Of a DNA stretch of 64,000 nucleotides, positions 34,215 through 46,130 are shown in pieces; position 1 is the stretch's first letter, and every line of letters starts with the position of its first letter. The notes under the pieces are model-generated. The model was not told where the DNA came from, searched no databases, and was given only the letters and a program-made list of their open reading frames with translations. The DNA lies in NCBI GenBank assembly GCA_021018815.1, contig JAITYX010000064.1, positions 434,001 through 498,000 of the forward strand, read 5' to 3'. The position numbers and the translations under genes are program-made. Source of the stretch: Talinum fruticosum (taxonomy: Eukaryota > Streptophyta > Magnoliopsida > Caryophyllales > Talinaceae).

Positions 34215-37200
34215 CTAAGCATCATCATTATCATCCAACACCACATGCTCTGCCTCCACATCATCATCATCATCATCATCTTCATCATCATCTAATTCCA
34301 AATCCAACTCCTCTTCATCCTCTTCCTTTTCCTCTTGAAATTCCTCTTCCTCATCTTCATCAATCAATTCCAATCGAACTCGAGAAGATTTAGAACCAGA
34401 GGCTTGGGCAGGAGCTTTCCCTTTGTACTTCGCTAATGCTCTAATGGTACTAGATGGTCCTTTACCCCTCCTCGTACCATAACAAGACTCATTTGCCCTG
34501 AAGCTTGAGCAACAACTGCCCAAGTCAAAGTATCCCCCTCAAATACAAAATCATCACCATCTGAATCATCTTCCATCCTTCCCAACAACCATTCATTACT
34601 CTCATCAATTTCTCTCAAGAGAATGGGATCTTTGGAATTTTCTTGGCGTCTGCGCTTCGATGCACGATTTGATTTGACAAATACCAAATCATTCAATCGG
34701 GATTGTGCCAATCTATTTCTCTTCTTGTGTGAAGTCGTTAACAAAGTAAGTAGGCATAATTATTCACTAATAAACTAATTTATTTAATATCCCTATAAAA
34801 TTTCTTACCGGGAGGTATTGCATTCCTTTGCCTTATAGCCAATGGCTTTCCAAAGAGACCCTCAACATTTCCGTATGATTGCAATTCCGAAATCACCTTG
34901 TCTTGGATTATGATATCCGGAATCATCCTTAAAATGCAATCAAACAAACCATCTTTAACTTCATGACTCTCTTCAATAGCACTTGCATTTGGATAATAGA
35001 TCTCTGGATTCAAATAGTGGTCCGCCGTATGTAAAGGTTGATGAAGTTGACATTCCCATCTTTTATCAAAATACTTGAATACCTCCTCATAATTCTCCTC
35101 CTTGTGTTGAAAGCTATTAGCAATAGCTTCCTTAGCTCTATCCATAGCCTCATATATATAACCCATGGGTGGTTTTTTCTCTCCATCAACTATACGAAGA
35201 ACTTTGAAGACTCGGACACTACTATGCACTTTTCCGAGTTCTAACAAAGGAATCAGGTATACGAATTTCTCACTTATAGAGTTTTGATTCCAAGGCATTC
35301 TCTGTTCCTTAGAAACTTTTCTAGGTGATATAGTATATTTTCTAAGTGATATAGCATTTACTTCACGTATTCTTGCTTGTCTTTGTGTGACTCGTAATGT
35401 GTTCACGTTATCTCACTCAGTCCGAGTCCCTCATCAATTAGATTTATCGCATGTTGAAGTGACTAGTATTTCGCTTAACCGCACTCAGGTCCGACCTCTT
35501 GTCATAAGTCCTATTCTAGTGTAGTCAACGCTTCTAGTCCGAACCATGCTTAGCCTAGATCAAGTTTGTTTCACTCGATATTCGTTGTATAACTTGATTC
35601 TCGCTTAGACAAACTCGGATAAAATTTTGAGTTTCATGGATATTAGACTCGTAAAATTCCATTCCTTTTCTAACTCGGATAATTAGTTAGTCAATTATCT
35701 TAATTATATTATTATCTCGTGTCTAACCTTGGACCAAAGTATTTTATACTTTGAGAACCAATTTGATTTACTTTTGTAGGTTATTCAAACGAGGATACAC
35801 TTTTTGAAATACAAAAGTAACCGGCTTCGATCAAATCACCAAGCAGACATGGCTTTTCCCCTTCTCTGACCTAGCTCCGAAGATTGTGTCGTGGCCGTCT
35901 GTTTCCAAATCTGGAAAACTGAAACGCCAAGCTTAACGATGGTTTCTACCTTATCCTTCGAGACACCGCCAGTGGTTTTGGAACTTCTAAGAGAGTTAAG
36001 AACCGTTGCCCAACGTTTATATCACAACGGATACTTTCTTAGTGACTCAGAAAGTTCTTAACAACGGTCACAAAGGACTTCCCGTCGAAGTTGGAGATAA
36101 CAGCTATGCTGCTTGGTCATCTATAAATAGAAGCCAACTCACAAGACTTGAAGATTGCCGAACCTATTGTTAATATATATACTTGAGCAAAGTCATTGTA
36201 TTCATTCTCAATCTTCTACTTACAACTCCCACTCGTAATTCATTACTTTCTAAGTTGTAAGGTCTTGTACTTAGTTACAAACACTTTCTTCTTGCTTTCT
36301 AAGTAAGGTCCCTTGACCGAGCCGTAAGGGTTAACTCAACTCAGCTTGTCCCTAGCTATAAGGGTGATCTCAGCTAGGAAGTACTAGATCGGATAAGGGA
36401 ACTTCGAGTCTAGGAAAAACTTGTAAAGAGTTGTCTAAGGGAGCAACTCAGATTCAATCAGTCTACGGTATTTTGTGGACTCAAAATAGTGGATTTGACT
36501 TCGTGCTTGGATTAGCACGGTCCGTGGTTTTCTTCCCAGGAGGGTTTCCACGTAATCTTTGTGTCTTTACTTTCGAGTACATTCTAGACTCGGACATTTT
36601 CTCACCTGTAGCTTGAATCGCTTCGTTTCTACTTTGGCAAAAAGGAGCTCAATCTTCATGAAAAACCTCCATCACCCTATTCACCCCCTCTAGGGTGACT
36701 CGGACTCTCCCCGAGCAAACCTTCAAACTTGACAAGAGGCCCCGCCAATTTAAGAGCATAAAAGACATTCTTCCAATAGTTATCTTGCAAGATATAACTT
36801 GCTATCTTCTTTCCTCCACCATCCTTTGCCCATTTTCTTATGCTCCACTCTTGAGAAGTTACCATCTTCCTCAAATTGTTTTTTTGTTTGTGAATAGAGG
36901 AAAGAGTGATAAATGATGTTGCAAATCTAGTCATGGCAAGCCTATGCAGGTTCCTTTGATTAGTGAATCGCCTCATCAAGTTCACAAGGGCAACAGAGCT
37001 ATGGATATAAGCATTGATGGTCATACTCTTCTTTAGAGCACTCTTGACTTTTCCAATATGTTTTCCAATATCTTCCAATATCGGATCAACGCAATCTGCG
37101 GCACATGGAGTCCAAAAGAGATGTTTCCTTTGAGCCATCAACAATTTTCCTAAAATAAAATTATAATAGAAATTATAATTTTAGAAATTTATATTAAGTA

Positions 37201-38160
37201 GCTAAGTAATAGAAATTATCTATTATAACATTGGGGAACAATTTTTCTTACCCGCCTTAACATAATTTGATGCATTGTCGGTCACCACTTGGACCACATC
37301 CTCCTCTCCAATCTCTTCCACCATCTCGATCAAGAACGTTGAACAAAAGATTTGAATCTTTTACAACTTCAGAAACATCCATTGATCTAATGAAGACCGA
37401 CCCTTTTGAAGAGTTCACAAGAAAGTTGATAATATCCTTTTGGACGGTGGTATAACGCCACCCATCGGATAAGATAGAACAACCTACTTCGCCCATTCTT
37501 TCTTATGCTCATTCATTACCTTATGGGTGTCCTCCACTTCTTTCTTGAGGAATGGAACTCTTAACTCATACATAGAAGGTGGTTTTAATCCAGGACCAAA
37601 TTGACCTACCGATTCCATGGCAATAGCAAAGCTATCAAGTGTGGCCACATGGAAAGGAATGTCAGCATTATAAAACCACCTAGCTAAGTCTCTGCAAGCC
37701 TTTTCTCTCAACTCCTTCTTGCATAGCTCATTAAGTGTTATTTGCCTCCCTTGATCCTTTTTTCCCTTCACATTGGTCGGCTTAGGAGTTAAGTACATAT
37801 CCATTGGACCTTTTTGCTTTGGTGTCTTATAAGGCATGCTATTACTTCCCTTCTTTGCCCCATTCCCACCACTTCTAGGATGCATCTCAATACATTCATC
37901 ATCTTCATCATCATCAACATCGTAGCTTTGTTGCATTTTCCTCGACATTTCAAAACTCTCTTTCAATGATTTCTTTTATCCATGAATTCTTGAATTTCTT
38001 CTCTAACATGCTCGGGGACCTTCTTACAACCTAATGTATTTCGATATCCACCAACCAAATGTTGTTTAAGTCGAAACGCTCCCCCATGGTCTTAACTCCA
38101 CAAAAGTTGTAAAGAAACTATTTTTATTGCTCTCATCTTGTGTGCCGTACTTTCTTCCGG
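34215..38160 (-). pseudogene. hAT-like transposase (BED finger and DUF659), broken
   Basis: In minus-strand order there is a BED-type finger remnant with NFCG, then RLKQHLVGGYRN and CKKVPEHVREEI (about 38,100-37,985, with a frameshift). A DUF659-like region (37,966-37,260) contains VATLDSFAIAMESVGQFGPGLKPPS, split here between the lines of the frame, and then GCSILSDGWRYT. CAADCVDPILEDIGK and LHRLAMTRFATSFITL follow (37,144-36,740). After the solo LTR come VLRIVDGEKKPPMGYIYEAM and FDKRWECQLHQPLHTADHYL (35,200-35,020). KKRNRLAQSRLNDLVFVKSN (34,730-34,670) is followed by an Asp/Glu-rich tail. The usual WWxxYG and C-terminal dimerisation stretch before KKRNRL is absent. It would have excised and moved the element; it is non-functional. 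Confidence 0.8.
35205..36725 (+). mobile_element. solo LTR, copy B (1,521 bp, TSD AACTT), nested in hAT
   Basis: It starts TGAAGACTCGG, ends AGCAAACCTTCA, and is flanked by perfect 5-bp AACTT repeats at 35,200-35,204 and 36,726-36,730. It is collinear with the reverse complement of copy A at 9,639-11,121. A TATA box CTATAAATAG at 36,121-36,130 gives a plus orientation. Removing it rejoins the hAT reading from AGPLVK to VLRIVDGEK, which independently confirms the boundaries. Confidence 0.92.
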
Positions 38161-38559
38161 GTCTAACGATCTAGAGGAGATTGAACCCGAACCCAAACAT
38201 GTATCGGGTTGACCCATTCAAATGACAATAATGAACACAATTCACTCATTACAAACAATTATAACAATGAAAAACAATTAAAATATAACATAAAAACACC
38301 TAGGATTATAAGGTTGAAAAAAATTGGAGTCGGGACAGATGAAGACCTTGCCTGCCTTATATTAAGGTCTGGGAAAAAGAAAAAAACAGAGAGCTGTAAG
38401 AAGAAGAGGAAAACCGTGGAAAAAAAAATGGAGTCAAGTGAGGTCTCACCGACTCGCAAAGACTAAGAGGAAGAGGAAAACAGTGAAAAAAAAAATTGAG
38501 TCCGACTCGCCTTATATTATAAGGCTGGAAAAGGTAAAAAAACAGAGAGGAGTGAAACC

Positions 38560-38805
38560 GAAGAGCAGAAAGCGTAAGGAAGAGGAAAAAAGGAGGAAGA
38601 GGAAAACAGAACCAAAAGAAGAGAAGAAGAGAAGAAAGAAAAGGAAAGAAGAAGAAGGAAAAGGAAAAAGGAAGAAAAAGAAGAAGGTAAAGGAAAGAAA
38701 AAGAAGAAGAAGAAGAAGAAGAAGGAAGAGGAAAGAAGAAGAAGAAGAAGAAGAAGAAGAAGAAGAAGAAGAAGAAGAAAAAGAAGAAGAAGAAGAAGGA
38801 AAAGT
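38560..38805. repeat. purine-rich (GAA)n-type low-complexity tract
   Basis: Long runs of AAGAAG and GAAGAG form an almost pure purine strand. Lys/Glu/Arg-rich frames across it are artefacts. It lies in the 5' part of the hAT element. Confidence 0.95.
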
Positions 38806-39265
38806 ACCCGGTAGTCGGCGGAAGGGTGGAGCAAGAAGTATATTACAAGCTCATGTTTCTACGATCTTAATCAGTATTTACTTGAATGATGCTACAAATC
38901 TCCATCAAAAAGCCGGAAAACACCAAGCTTGGTGTCGGAAATGTCCAAGAAGTCGCGGGGAAGGGTGCAGGTGGAGCAGAGGAGGGAGAGGAGGGCGAAA
39001 CAGACTAGGGCTAGGATTTTTGCAAGGAAGTATCGGGCTTCCATTCACGCGGTTACCCAGCGAGTAAGTGAAGGTTTTTTTTTAATAAATTTTTTTTTAA
39101 AAAAGAAAAGCCATATCCAGAAAGCACGCGCCTCGGCAAAGCGCACCCTGGAAAAAGCCCATGAGGCGCGCATTTTCCGGGCTTTTGGAGGGACTGCGCC
39201 TGATCCTCCAAAAAGCCCGGAGGGGTGCGCCTCGGGCTTTTATGCGCCCGAGGTGCGCTTTTTAA

Positions 39266-40099
39266 ACTAAGAAGCTAATGATATCGAAGCTTTGACATCT
39301 CTACGACATAATCCGGATAATACTAGGTTATGACTATTTCTAAATTCTAATATATAAAAGAAAAGTATAGCTAGAGCTCCCAACCCCCCAAAAGGAGGGG
39401 AATATAATGTCATAGCAAGTATAGTAAATCTTTAGTTAGTAGGATTTCTTTTTCTTTTTCTCTTGATTGATTTTGCGAATAGGTCCAAAACATTTTAATG
39501 CAGTTTGGATTCAAATGTGGTCATTTTTTGTGTAGGTTAACATTGCATTAGTTGATGTTTGATTTAATAAATTTAAATTATAAACAAAAGTAAACTTGGA
39601 TGAAAAAATCAAGTCAAACTCAACTCTCAATTTAGGTTTAGTCAATTATACTTTAAGATGTTTGGTGGGGAGCATGGTATTTGTGTAGATCCTTCAATTC
39701 GGTTTCAAATCTCAAGTCACTTTTTTAGGTCTATTCGAAATAAAGATACTCTTGACAATAAAATCAACCATATTTTGCATTTGATATTCAATTCCGTAAC
39801 TCAATTATGCTGCATATAAGTTTGACTAGTCATGTGATTGCTACATGATAATGAAGAACCTCCTCGCATTAATGACAACCTTGTAGGGATGTTGAAGTAG
39901 TTATTAACACTATTAAACTTAGAACCGCACCCGATCAAATAACAGCTTGGACCGAATTAGAACCATATTGAAAAACACTCGCCTAGACTCGGGGCTGGAC
40001 CATAATTCAAAATAAAAATAAAGCACCACATGCCAAAGAAAGAAACCTTGCAACAACACGACTAACAAACTAACAACCAATCAACAACACTCACAAACA
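39266..40099. other. intergenic, nothing recognised
   Basis: AT-rich, no supported gene. Confidence 0.4.
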
Positions 40100-40169
40100 C
40101 TAAAGCAAAGAGAAGGAGCTGGAAAAAAATGAAGAATAAGATCTCGCCTCTAAGATTTACCAATTGAAT

Positions 40170-40606
40170 ATTTTGATAGTTCGACGTTGACTTCCATCAC
40201 CCTGAAAATTGGCACTCCTCTAAGAATTGATAAGGTTACTACTAATGTCGAAAGGGACCGTTTTGCTCAAATTTGTGTTTCAGTTGAGTTCGACAAGCGT
40301 TTGCCTCAATCAATTAGGATTGATTCATTTAATCAGGAGGTGATGTCTAAAAATCCTCCTTGCCTTTGTCTTAATTATGGGCACTTGGGTCATCTTCAAT
40401 CAGCATGTCCCTATTTGAAGTCACCTACTTCATCCCGAGTAGATGATGATTCACCTAATCTTATAGCAACCTCTCCGGAACCTTTACAAGAAACTCCTCC
40501 TTTTCATCGTCGAGACACTCATAGTGGTTCCTCTTGGAAGGTGGTACATCGTCGGTGTAACAATCGTAGAAGACTGCAGAAACCTTCTTCGGCACCCTTT
40601 GTGTGA
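40170..40606 (+). pseudogene. LINE ORF1 fragment (DUF4283/CCHC zinc knuckle)
   Basis: The plus-strand frame starts with a version of (I/L)GTPLRIDKVTTNVERDRFAQICVSVE, written here only in part, which is the conserved stretch of plant LINE ORF1 nucleic-acid-binding proteins. It is followed by a CCHC-type knuckle: C-L-C-L-N-Y-G-H-L-G-H with a further C downstream (40,373-40,411). The start is missing. No downstream reverse transcriptase is found nearby, so it is a fragment. Confidence 0.75.
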
Positions 40607-41295
40607 CCGGTGGCCAAGTTATTGGTTCACATGAGAGAAATCAATATGGTATGGAGCAACGTTTAGTCGGAATATTTCACCATGTGTTGTACAAATAGAA
40701 TTTTATAAAAGCAATGTCAAAGAATACAACCGATCTATGCGGCATTTTTTTAATAATTTCTATTGGATAGGGATAAGGTTAAACCGATATTAAATTTAAA
40801 CAGAGATGAAAAGGTGCATTGTATTAAAATTCTTAATATATAGCCTCATTTTTTTATTGTTATCTTATCAAACAATATCTCCGAATTCTTCCGTATTTTC
40901 TTGTAACCATGAAACATCCATCTTTGATAGTGAGGACAAATAAATTTTAAAAGACAGATGTTTTATACATGAATCAACCCCTCTCCTTATAATCACTATC
41001 ATATCCTTTGAAGTTCATAATTTACTAGGATGAAAAAATGGAGTATTTCAATTCTCAAGACTCCAATTTGGAGCCATCCTTCTGTATTTGCAGCATACCC
41101 AACACCTTAATTATACAACAAATTTCCAAATCACGGTCTCCAAAATTCTACCAATTAAACCTAATAAATTAGTGGGTATTAGTTACTTTAACTGGTAAAG
41201 TATATAAGAGTTGCTACCAAAAACTTAAGTTCAAATTCCATCTATGTCAGTCTTGAGCCTCGTATCACAACATTTGTACTACAAAAAGATTCTAA
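40607..41295. other. intergenic, nothing recognised
   Basis: AT-rich, no supported gene. Confidence 0.4.
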
Positions 41296-41452
41296 GGCTA
41301 TGTTCCATTTAACTTTAACTCATAACCTTATAACTCCTTATAACCTCTTACAATTATCTTATAACTCTTTACAACTCGTTTACATGTCCTTACACAACTT
41401 CTTATAACTCCTTACAACTTTACAATTTCTTACAAGTAAATGGAATAAGACC
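41296..41452. mobile_element. small Tourist-like MITE (157 bp, TSD TAA)
   Basis: The left end GGCTATGTTCCATTTA and reverse-complemented right end GGTCTTATTCCATTTA form an inverted repeat, flanked by TAA on both sides. The interior is built of CTTATAACTCCTTACAA-like repeats. The 3-bp TAA duplication suits PIF/Harbinger-derived MITEs. A related, incomplete sequence lies at about 47,015-47,112. Confidence 0.75.
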
Positions 41453-41481
41453 TAAAACCAAACCAACAACTTATTATGAAG

Positions 41482-41484
<3 letters not shown>

Positions 41485-41539
<55 letters not shown>
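41485..41539. repeat. (AT)n microsatellite
   Basis: About 27 AT units. Confidence 0.98.
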
Positions 41540-41540
<1 letters not shown>

Positions 41541-41805
41541 TGTCAATTCGGGCGAGCGGGTTAAATACGGGTCGGGTGTATTTCGGGTCAACCCAACGGG
41601 TCAAGAGCACCATTTTTTCTTATTTTTCGAGAAAATAAAATCGATACTTAGAGTCAAATTAGGAAGCTCTATAGTTGCCAAATCACGGACAAGATTCGAC
41701 ACTCATTCCTCCCATATCCCTTCCATGAAATCGATGGGTTGAAAGTGAGTAATTGCACGAGCTACAAAATTACAACCCCTTCGAACAAAATGTTCAGAAA
41801 TAAAA

Positions 41806-42054
41806 TCAAAAGAAGAACTTAAAGAGAGAATTTCGTAAATAAAAACCCGAGCACATTGTTGGACAAACTTTTTGTTTAATCTTCAAGATGAGTGCTTGGG
41901 AGTCCCCCTCAACTACAATACGTTGGAAACACCTTAGGGTTGCATTTCTTAGGGCGAAAATACAAGCCCGGGCCTCTGCCAATTCATCTCCATGGAAAGC
42001 GGGTTGTTGTTCAACACCTGCCAACACTACTTCACCAGATCTGTCCCGAATCAC
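41806..42054 (-). pseudogene. RNase H-like domain fragment (RVT_3 type)
   Basis: The minus-strand frame reads IRDRSGEVVLAGV, then ELAEARACIFALRNA and VEGDSQALI. These are the three landmarks of the plant RVT_3 RNase H-like domain: the RDxxG start, the EAxAxxxAL helix and the VEGDSxxLI strand. The domain is common at the end of plant LINE polyproteins and in stray domesticated copies. It is too short and isolated to be a gene. Confidence 0.7.
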
Positions 42055-42124
42055 AAAGCCCCACCCATCGCCCCCTCACCGGTTCCGGCGGTCGCCAGCA
42101 GCTCTCGTCGGCCTCCTTCGACTT

Positions 42125-42460
42125 TGTGGCGGCATGAGGGTCGGGAAGAGAAAGACAGCGAGGCTCGGCAATGGCGGAACGTGGTAAAAGCGAGAGATAG
42201 AGAGGGAGGCGAGATGCAGCAGCGAGCGAGCAATGGCAGCGAGGGCTCGGGAAGAAGACAGCGAACGGGGCTTGGCAATGGCGTAACACAAGCGAAAAGC
42301 GAGAGACAAAGAGGCGAGAGACAGAGAGGGGAGGCGAGATGCAGCAGCAGCGAGGCAATGGCAGCGAGGGTTCGGGAAGAAGACAGCGATGGGAAGCCAC
42401 GGAGTAGAAGCACGAGAGAGGGAGGCGAGAGACAGAGAGGAAGCAGAGAAGCAGTAGGTT
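42125..42460. repeat. GA/GC-rich minisatellite, about three units
   Basis: The core GGCAATGGC...GAGGG(C/T)TCGGGAAGAAGACAGCG and its partner GGAGGCGAGATGCAGCAGC recur near 42,130, 42,232 and 42,355 with a period of roughly 110-125 bp. Both strands are open in several frames, so none of these is evidence of a gene. Confidence 0.8.
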
Positions 42461-42696
42461 TTGTCATTTTCATGGGCCACTTTTTAAACAAATACAAGCC
42501 CAACTTTAATTTTTCAGTTTCCGACCAAGCCCAAGAACCGTGATTTTTTGTGTCGACCCATTGGTTCGACCCGAACCGAACTCGACCCGACCCAAAAATT
42601 TCTGGGTTTTTCAGGTTCGGGTAATTTCGGATTTTGGGTCAGAATTTCTTGTCCAAAACCCGGAAAATTCGGGTCGGGTCGAGTCAAAACTGCCAG

Positions 42697-42700
<4 letters not shown>

Positions 42701-42754
<54 letters not shown>
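42701..42754. repeat. (AT)n microsatellite
   Basis: About 27 AT units, immediately after a CGGGTCGGGTCGAG...GCCAGCTCT stretch. Confidence 0.98.
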
Positions 42755-42757
<3 letters not shown>

Positions 42758-43748
42758 ACCTAAAGAAAATGAATATGGTAGTTATTAGTAAAATTAACAA
42801 CGACAAGTAAATTGGACAATGTTACAATAGGGGTGGAGCTACTCTTTGGTCACTGGTGTCTCAAGACATTGTTGGTAAAAAAAAAAAGATTGTTAAAGTT
42901 TATGTGTAAAAATTCTAAAAATTCACAAAATTATTAAAAGAGATACTTATTAAAAAAATAATTATACTTATAAAATTTAAGGATACTAAAAAGGGGACAC
43001 TATTGAATAATATTTCTAACCCTGTCGTTGTTTAATGATGTGTTAATTAGGGTGAGCAAAAAAATCGGGTACCTGATTTCAAAAAACAAAAGACGAGTCT
43101 CAAGATAAGAGTATCGGATACGCCCCCTTCCTCTAAAAATTAGTACATGATCCCGGATCCATGGACCCGAGATCTGTAAAAGCTAAAAAAAAATCTTTTT
43201 GTGATTAATTGAACCCTATAGTAAAGATTAGTATTTTTAAAACCCAATTTAAACTTTGGTGATTTTTAAAACATTAGAATAAAGTTTAGTGGCTTTTTAA
43301 AAAATTTTCCAACATATATAAGTTCATATTTATGTAATATTTGTTCAATTAATATGTATAAATTTTTGACTCATATTCAATTAACTATAAATTAACACCT
43401 AAGTTCTAATATATGTCATATATTACAATTATACATATTATACATATTATTATTATTATTATTATCATATATGTCGCATATCAAATCGATACTAAATTCA
43501 TACATATATAACTTCCAACATATGTCACAATCCATACTAAATCCATATATATATATATATATATGTAATCACATATGTCACATTTTGAATCCATTCTAAC
43601 TACTTAGAACATTAAATCACATTCAATTAACCATAAATACATATTCATGTAATATTTGTTCATATAATTTTTTAATTATATTATGGTCATAATTATGTTA
43701 CATAATAAATATATTCACATAAATATTAATTCGGCTTTAAAATAACAA

Positions 43749-43749
<1 letters not shown>
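42755..43749. other. intergenic, nothing recognised
   Basis: Very AT-rich with several short (AT)n and (ATT)n runs. No gene is supported. Confidence 0.4.

Positions 43750-43799
<50 letters not shown>
43750..43799. repeat. (AT)n microsatellite
   Basis: About 25 AT units. Confidence 0.98.
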
Positions 43800-43803
<4 letters not shown>

Positions 43804-44289
43804 TTACAATTTGCTTCACTTCTATATTGATTTACATACCTCCAACACCCCTACAAACATATTACAAAAATAATAATTTTAAAACACATGGTTAACAAAA
43901 TATTCATCTCATCAAAATATAGCAAAATGAAATAAAAAACATTTTAGAATTGGATAAGAAAATCTTACTATATTTTCTTCATTTCAATATTCACAAACTA
44001 CCTTCAATTAAGATATTTAATTTTTTTAATAATGTGAGAATGAAATGATGTAAGTTAGTTGTCAATTTAATAGGTATTTATATAGTAAAAATACACAAAA
44101 AATTACAAAAAAAATAATTAAAAAAATTACCGTTATAGGAATTACAACGGCTATAAAATAGCCGTTGTACATATTAGAACTCAATTGTGGCCAGAATTGA
44201 AAATTGAAACCATGGTTGTATTATCAAGGATAATTAATTAAATTAGCTCAACTTTTTATGGTAATTAATTGCAACTCCATTAACCATTC

Positions 44290-44460
44290 ACAAGCTGCCA
44301 TATTATCCGCGAGATTTCTCTTCCCGGGCCCTCTCGCTCGGACTTCGCACGCGCTCGGGAAGCGCAGCGCCACTGTGGGACGCGCGCCTCGGGCAGCGCG
44401 CTACATCAAGCGTGCTTCTCGAACGCGCATAAGGGCTGCGGAAGCTCTAAGACTCCTCTT
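44290..44460. other. isolated GC-rich segment with GGCGCGC/CTCGGG motifs
   Basis: About 170 bp of GCGCGC, GCCTCGGGC and GAAGCGCAGCGCC wording lies inside AT-rich sequence. The motif style resembles the subterminal GC-rich parts of the hAT element ending at 39,265. No mate or coding region is visible here, so it could be a stray transposon end. Confidence 0.4.
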
Positions 44461-44737
44461 AATTTCTCCTTTCCTTCTTATCTAATGACACGTAACGTGA
44501 GAATATTAATCGATCCTAAAAAAGAAGGGGTATGATAAAGAAACAAGGACTTGGGAAGCATGTTGCGGATCTGAAAAGAGAAGGGAAGTAAAGAGCATAA
44601 TGCTAACAATGATTCGCATATCCAATTGGGCAGTGGAAATTAATTAAAATGAATCACGTATAGAATACAACCACATGCTGATTTGCTAATTTGTTCGTTG
44701 GACGTACTACTACTATCGAAACGAGATTCCCCACTTC

Positions 44738-44744
44738 TATAAAT
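44738..44744 (+). promoter_or_regulatory. orphan TATA box with 5' UTR-like sequence
   Basis: TTCTATAAATTCCCTC is followed by a C/T-rich stretch to about 44,835, similar in layout to the AMP deaminase promoter at 49,658. No open frame follows, so it is either a degraded promoter or chance. Confidence 0.3.
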
Positions 44745-44839
44745 TCCCTCACCACCTAAGAAAGCATATACTATAATTCCGACTGACTCGCTTCACATTT
44801 TACCTTCCCAAGCCTTCAACTTTCTACCTTGCATTTGTA

Positions 44840-45550
44840 ATTAGTTTTTTATTTTATTTTTAAAAAATGGTAGGTGTAGGTGGGCTTCGAACTTAGCTCG
44901 CTCACAAGATCGATATGATGTATAATTAATTAAATGCAAATTTTATATTTTATGTAAGCAAGATAAGAAATACTAATTTAAATATAACTACAATATGAAT
45001 TTACATATATTAGCATAGTTGTGTAAATTAATTAGTAATAAAAGTTACTATTTCTCTAGTTGTAGTATCACATAGGAATTTTTAAAATTTTATATATAGT
45101 GTTAATTAAGATAAATAAATATTTAATGGTATATGATGGTGATTGGGATAGTGGAAAGCTAGTTAGCTAACCGACTGAACCCTATACTTGTAATCGCTCA
45201 TGAATCGAGTAATTGTAACCGCTGAATGATAGTTAATAACCACCGCTAAATCGTTAATCATAATAGTTGGTAACCGTTAATTGTAACCAATGGTAACTAT
45301 TAAATATTAATTATAAATGCTGAAACAAATAAACCCTAACTTCTTTTCCGGATTATCGTATAGATAAGTTGTCACTTATAATTCTTTGCATTATAGTGGT
45401 GTTTTTCAGCCAAAATCTTCTTGTGTATGTATGTGAGGCAACAAAAAATTGGAAGTCCATTCGCCTTTTAGTTAGCAATTTATAGCAAACTAAGGTTATA
45501 CCCCTTGTTATGCAAAAGATATTAATTAATTTTATTTTATTATTATTTTA
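44840..45550. other. intergenic, nothing recognised
   Basis: AT-rich with no supported gene. Confidence 0.4.
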
Positions 45551-45554
45551 GAGA

Positions 45555-46130
45555 AAAACTTTGACGTGATGATATGGATGATGATTCGGAGGGACAAATG
45601 ATTTCATTGTTTCAGTTGCGATGGCGTGGCGCGATCGAGTGGACTCCACGTGGCCACTACGAGACCTGACAAAGGCAAAACCCGGGGTAGATCCCGAGGA
45701 ACGCCCCTTCGACGCTCGAGTTAGTGTGATAAACTGAATGAGAGGATCGAGAAAATCTTCCTCGATGTGCGCAAAGGGGAATTTCTTGGGATTTGCTTCA
45801 TCGGAGCAAGGCTTTTGGGATTTGAGAGATGTTCCTGGAGAGGAAAGTGTTAGGAGTTGGTGATGTGAACTTATGAGCATGTGAACATATCTCATGAGGG
45901 TGAAAGTTGGTGAGTATTTATATAAGAATTCAATAGGGGTAAAGTGGTAATTTATCATGATTTAGGAGGAAATCCTATCCCTAATGGACTTTTGAGTTTT
46001 ACCCGGCCCGTTGAGAGGAGGTTTGGGGCGATACCTTCTATTGTTTGGCTGATTAGTCCCAACTGGTTAATGATATGGAAGGTGAGTTGGAACTGTCCGG
46101 AAAATATCCGGATCAACTATAATTAGTTAT
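45555..46130 (-). mobile_element. probable solo LTR, copy C (boundaries approximate)
   Basis: It shares many blocks in the same order with 47,115-47,750: GATGATTC(T/G)GAG, CCGACGCTC or TCGACGCTCGAG, TCTTCCTCGATGTGCGC, TAAA(G/C)(T/G)GGTA followed by a CATGATTTAGGA-like block, CCCTA(A/G)TGG and AACTGTC(C/T)GG(A/G)AAATATCCG. A TATA box on the minus strand (complement of GTATTTATATAA, about 45,914) and the GAGCGTCG-type stretch after it look like the U3-R-U5 of a Ty3/Gypsy LTR. I could not fix the TG/CA ends or a target duplication. Confidence 0.55.

Larger units (their letters stand above)
33874..39265 (-). mobile_element. decayed hAT-family transposon
   Basis: The outer ends are inverted and similar: TTAAAAAGCCCAAGGCGC at the left and, reverse-complemented, TTAAAAAGCGCACCTCGG at the right. 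Both run into GC-rich subterminal sequence full of GGCGC and CTCGGGC, the usual appearance of plant hAT ends. Flanks ACTTAGA and ACTAAGA are a near-match target duplication (hAT duplications are normally 8 bp, so this is imperfect). Inside on the minus strand is a BED-zinc-finger/DUF659-type transposase relic. A solo LTR inserted later at 35,205-36,725. Confidence 0.7.

Noticed and set aside
38438..39067. 209-aa Lys/Glu/Arg-rich frame
   Set aside because: It covers a (GAA)n purine tract and the GC-rich end of the hAT element; this is low complexity only.
41888..42543. Multiple overlapping frames on both strands
   Set aside because: They come from a GA/GC-rich minisatellite; only the RNase H-like minus-strand frame has real motifs.
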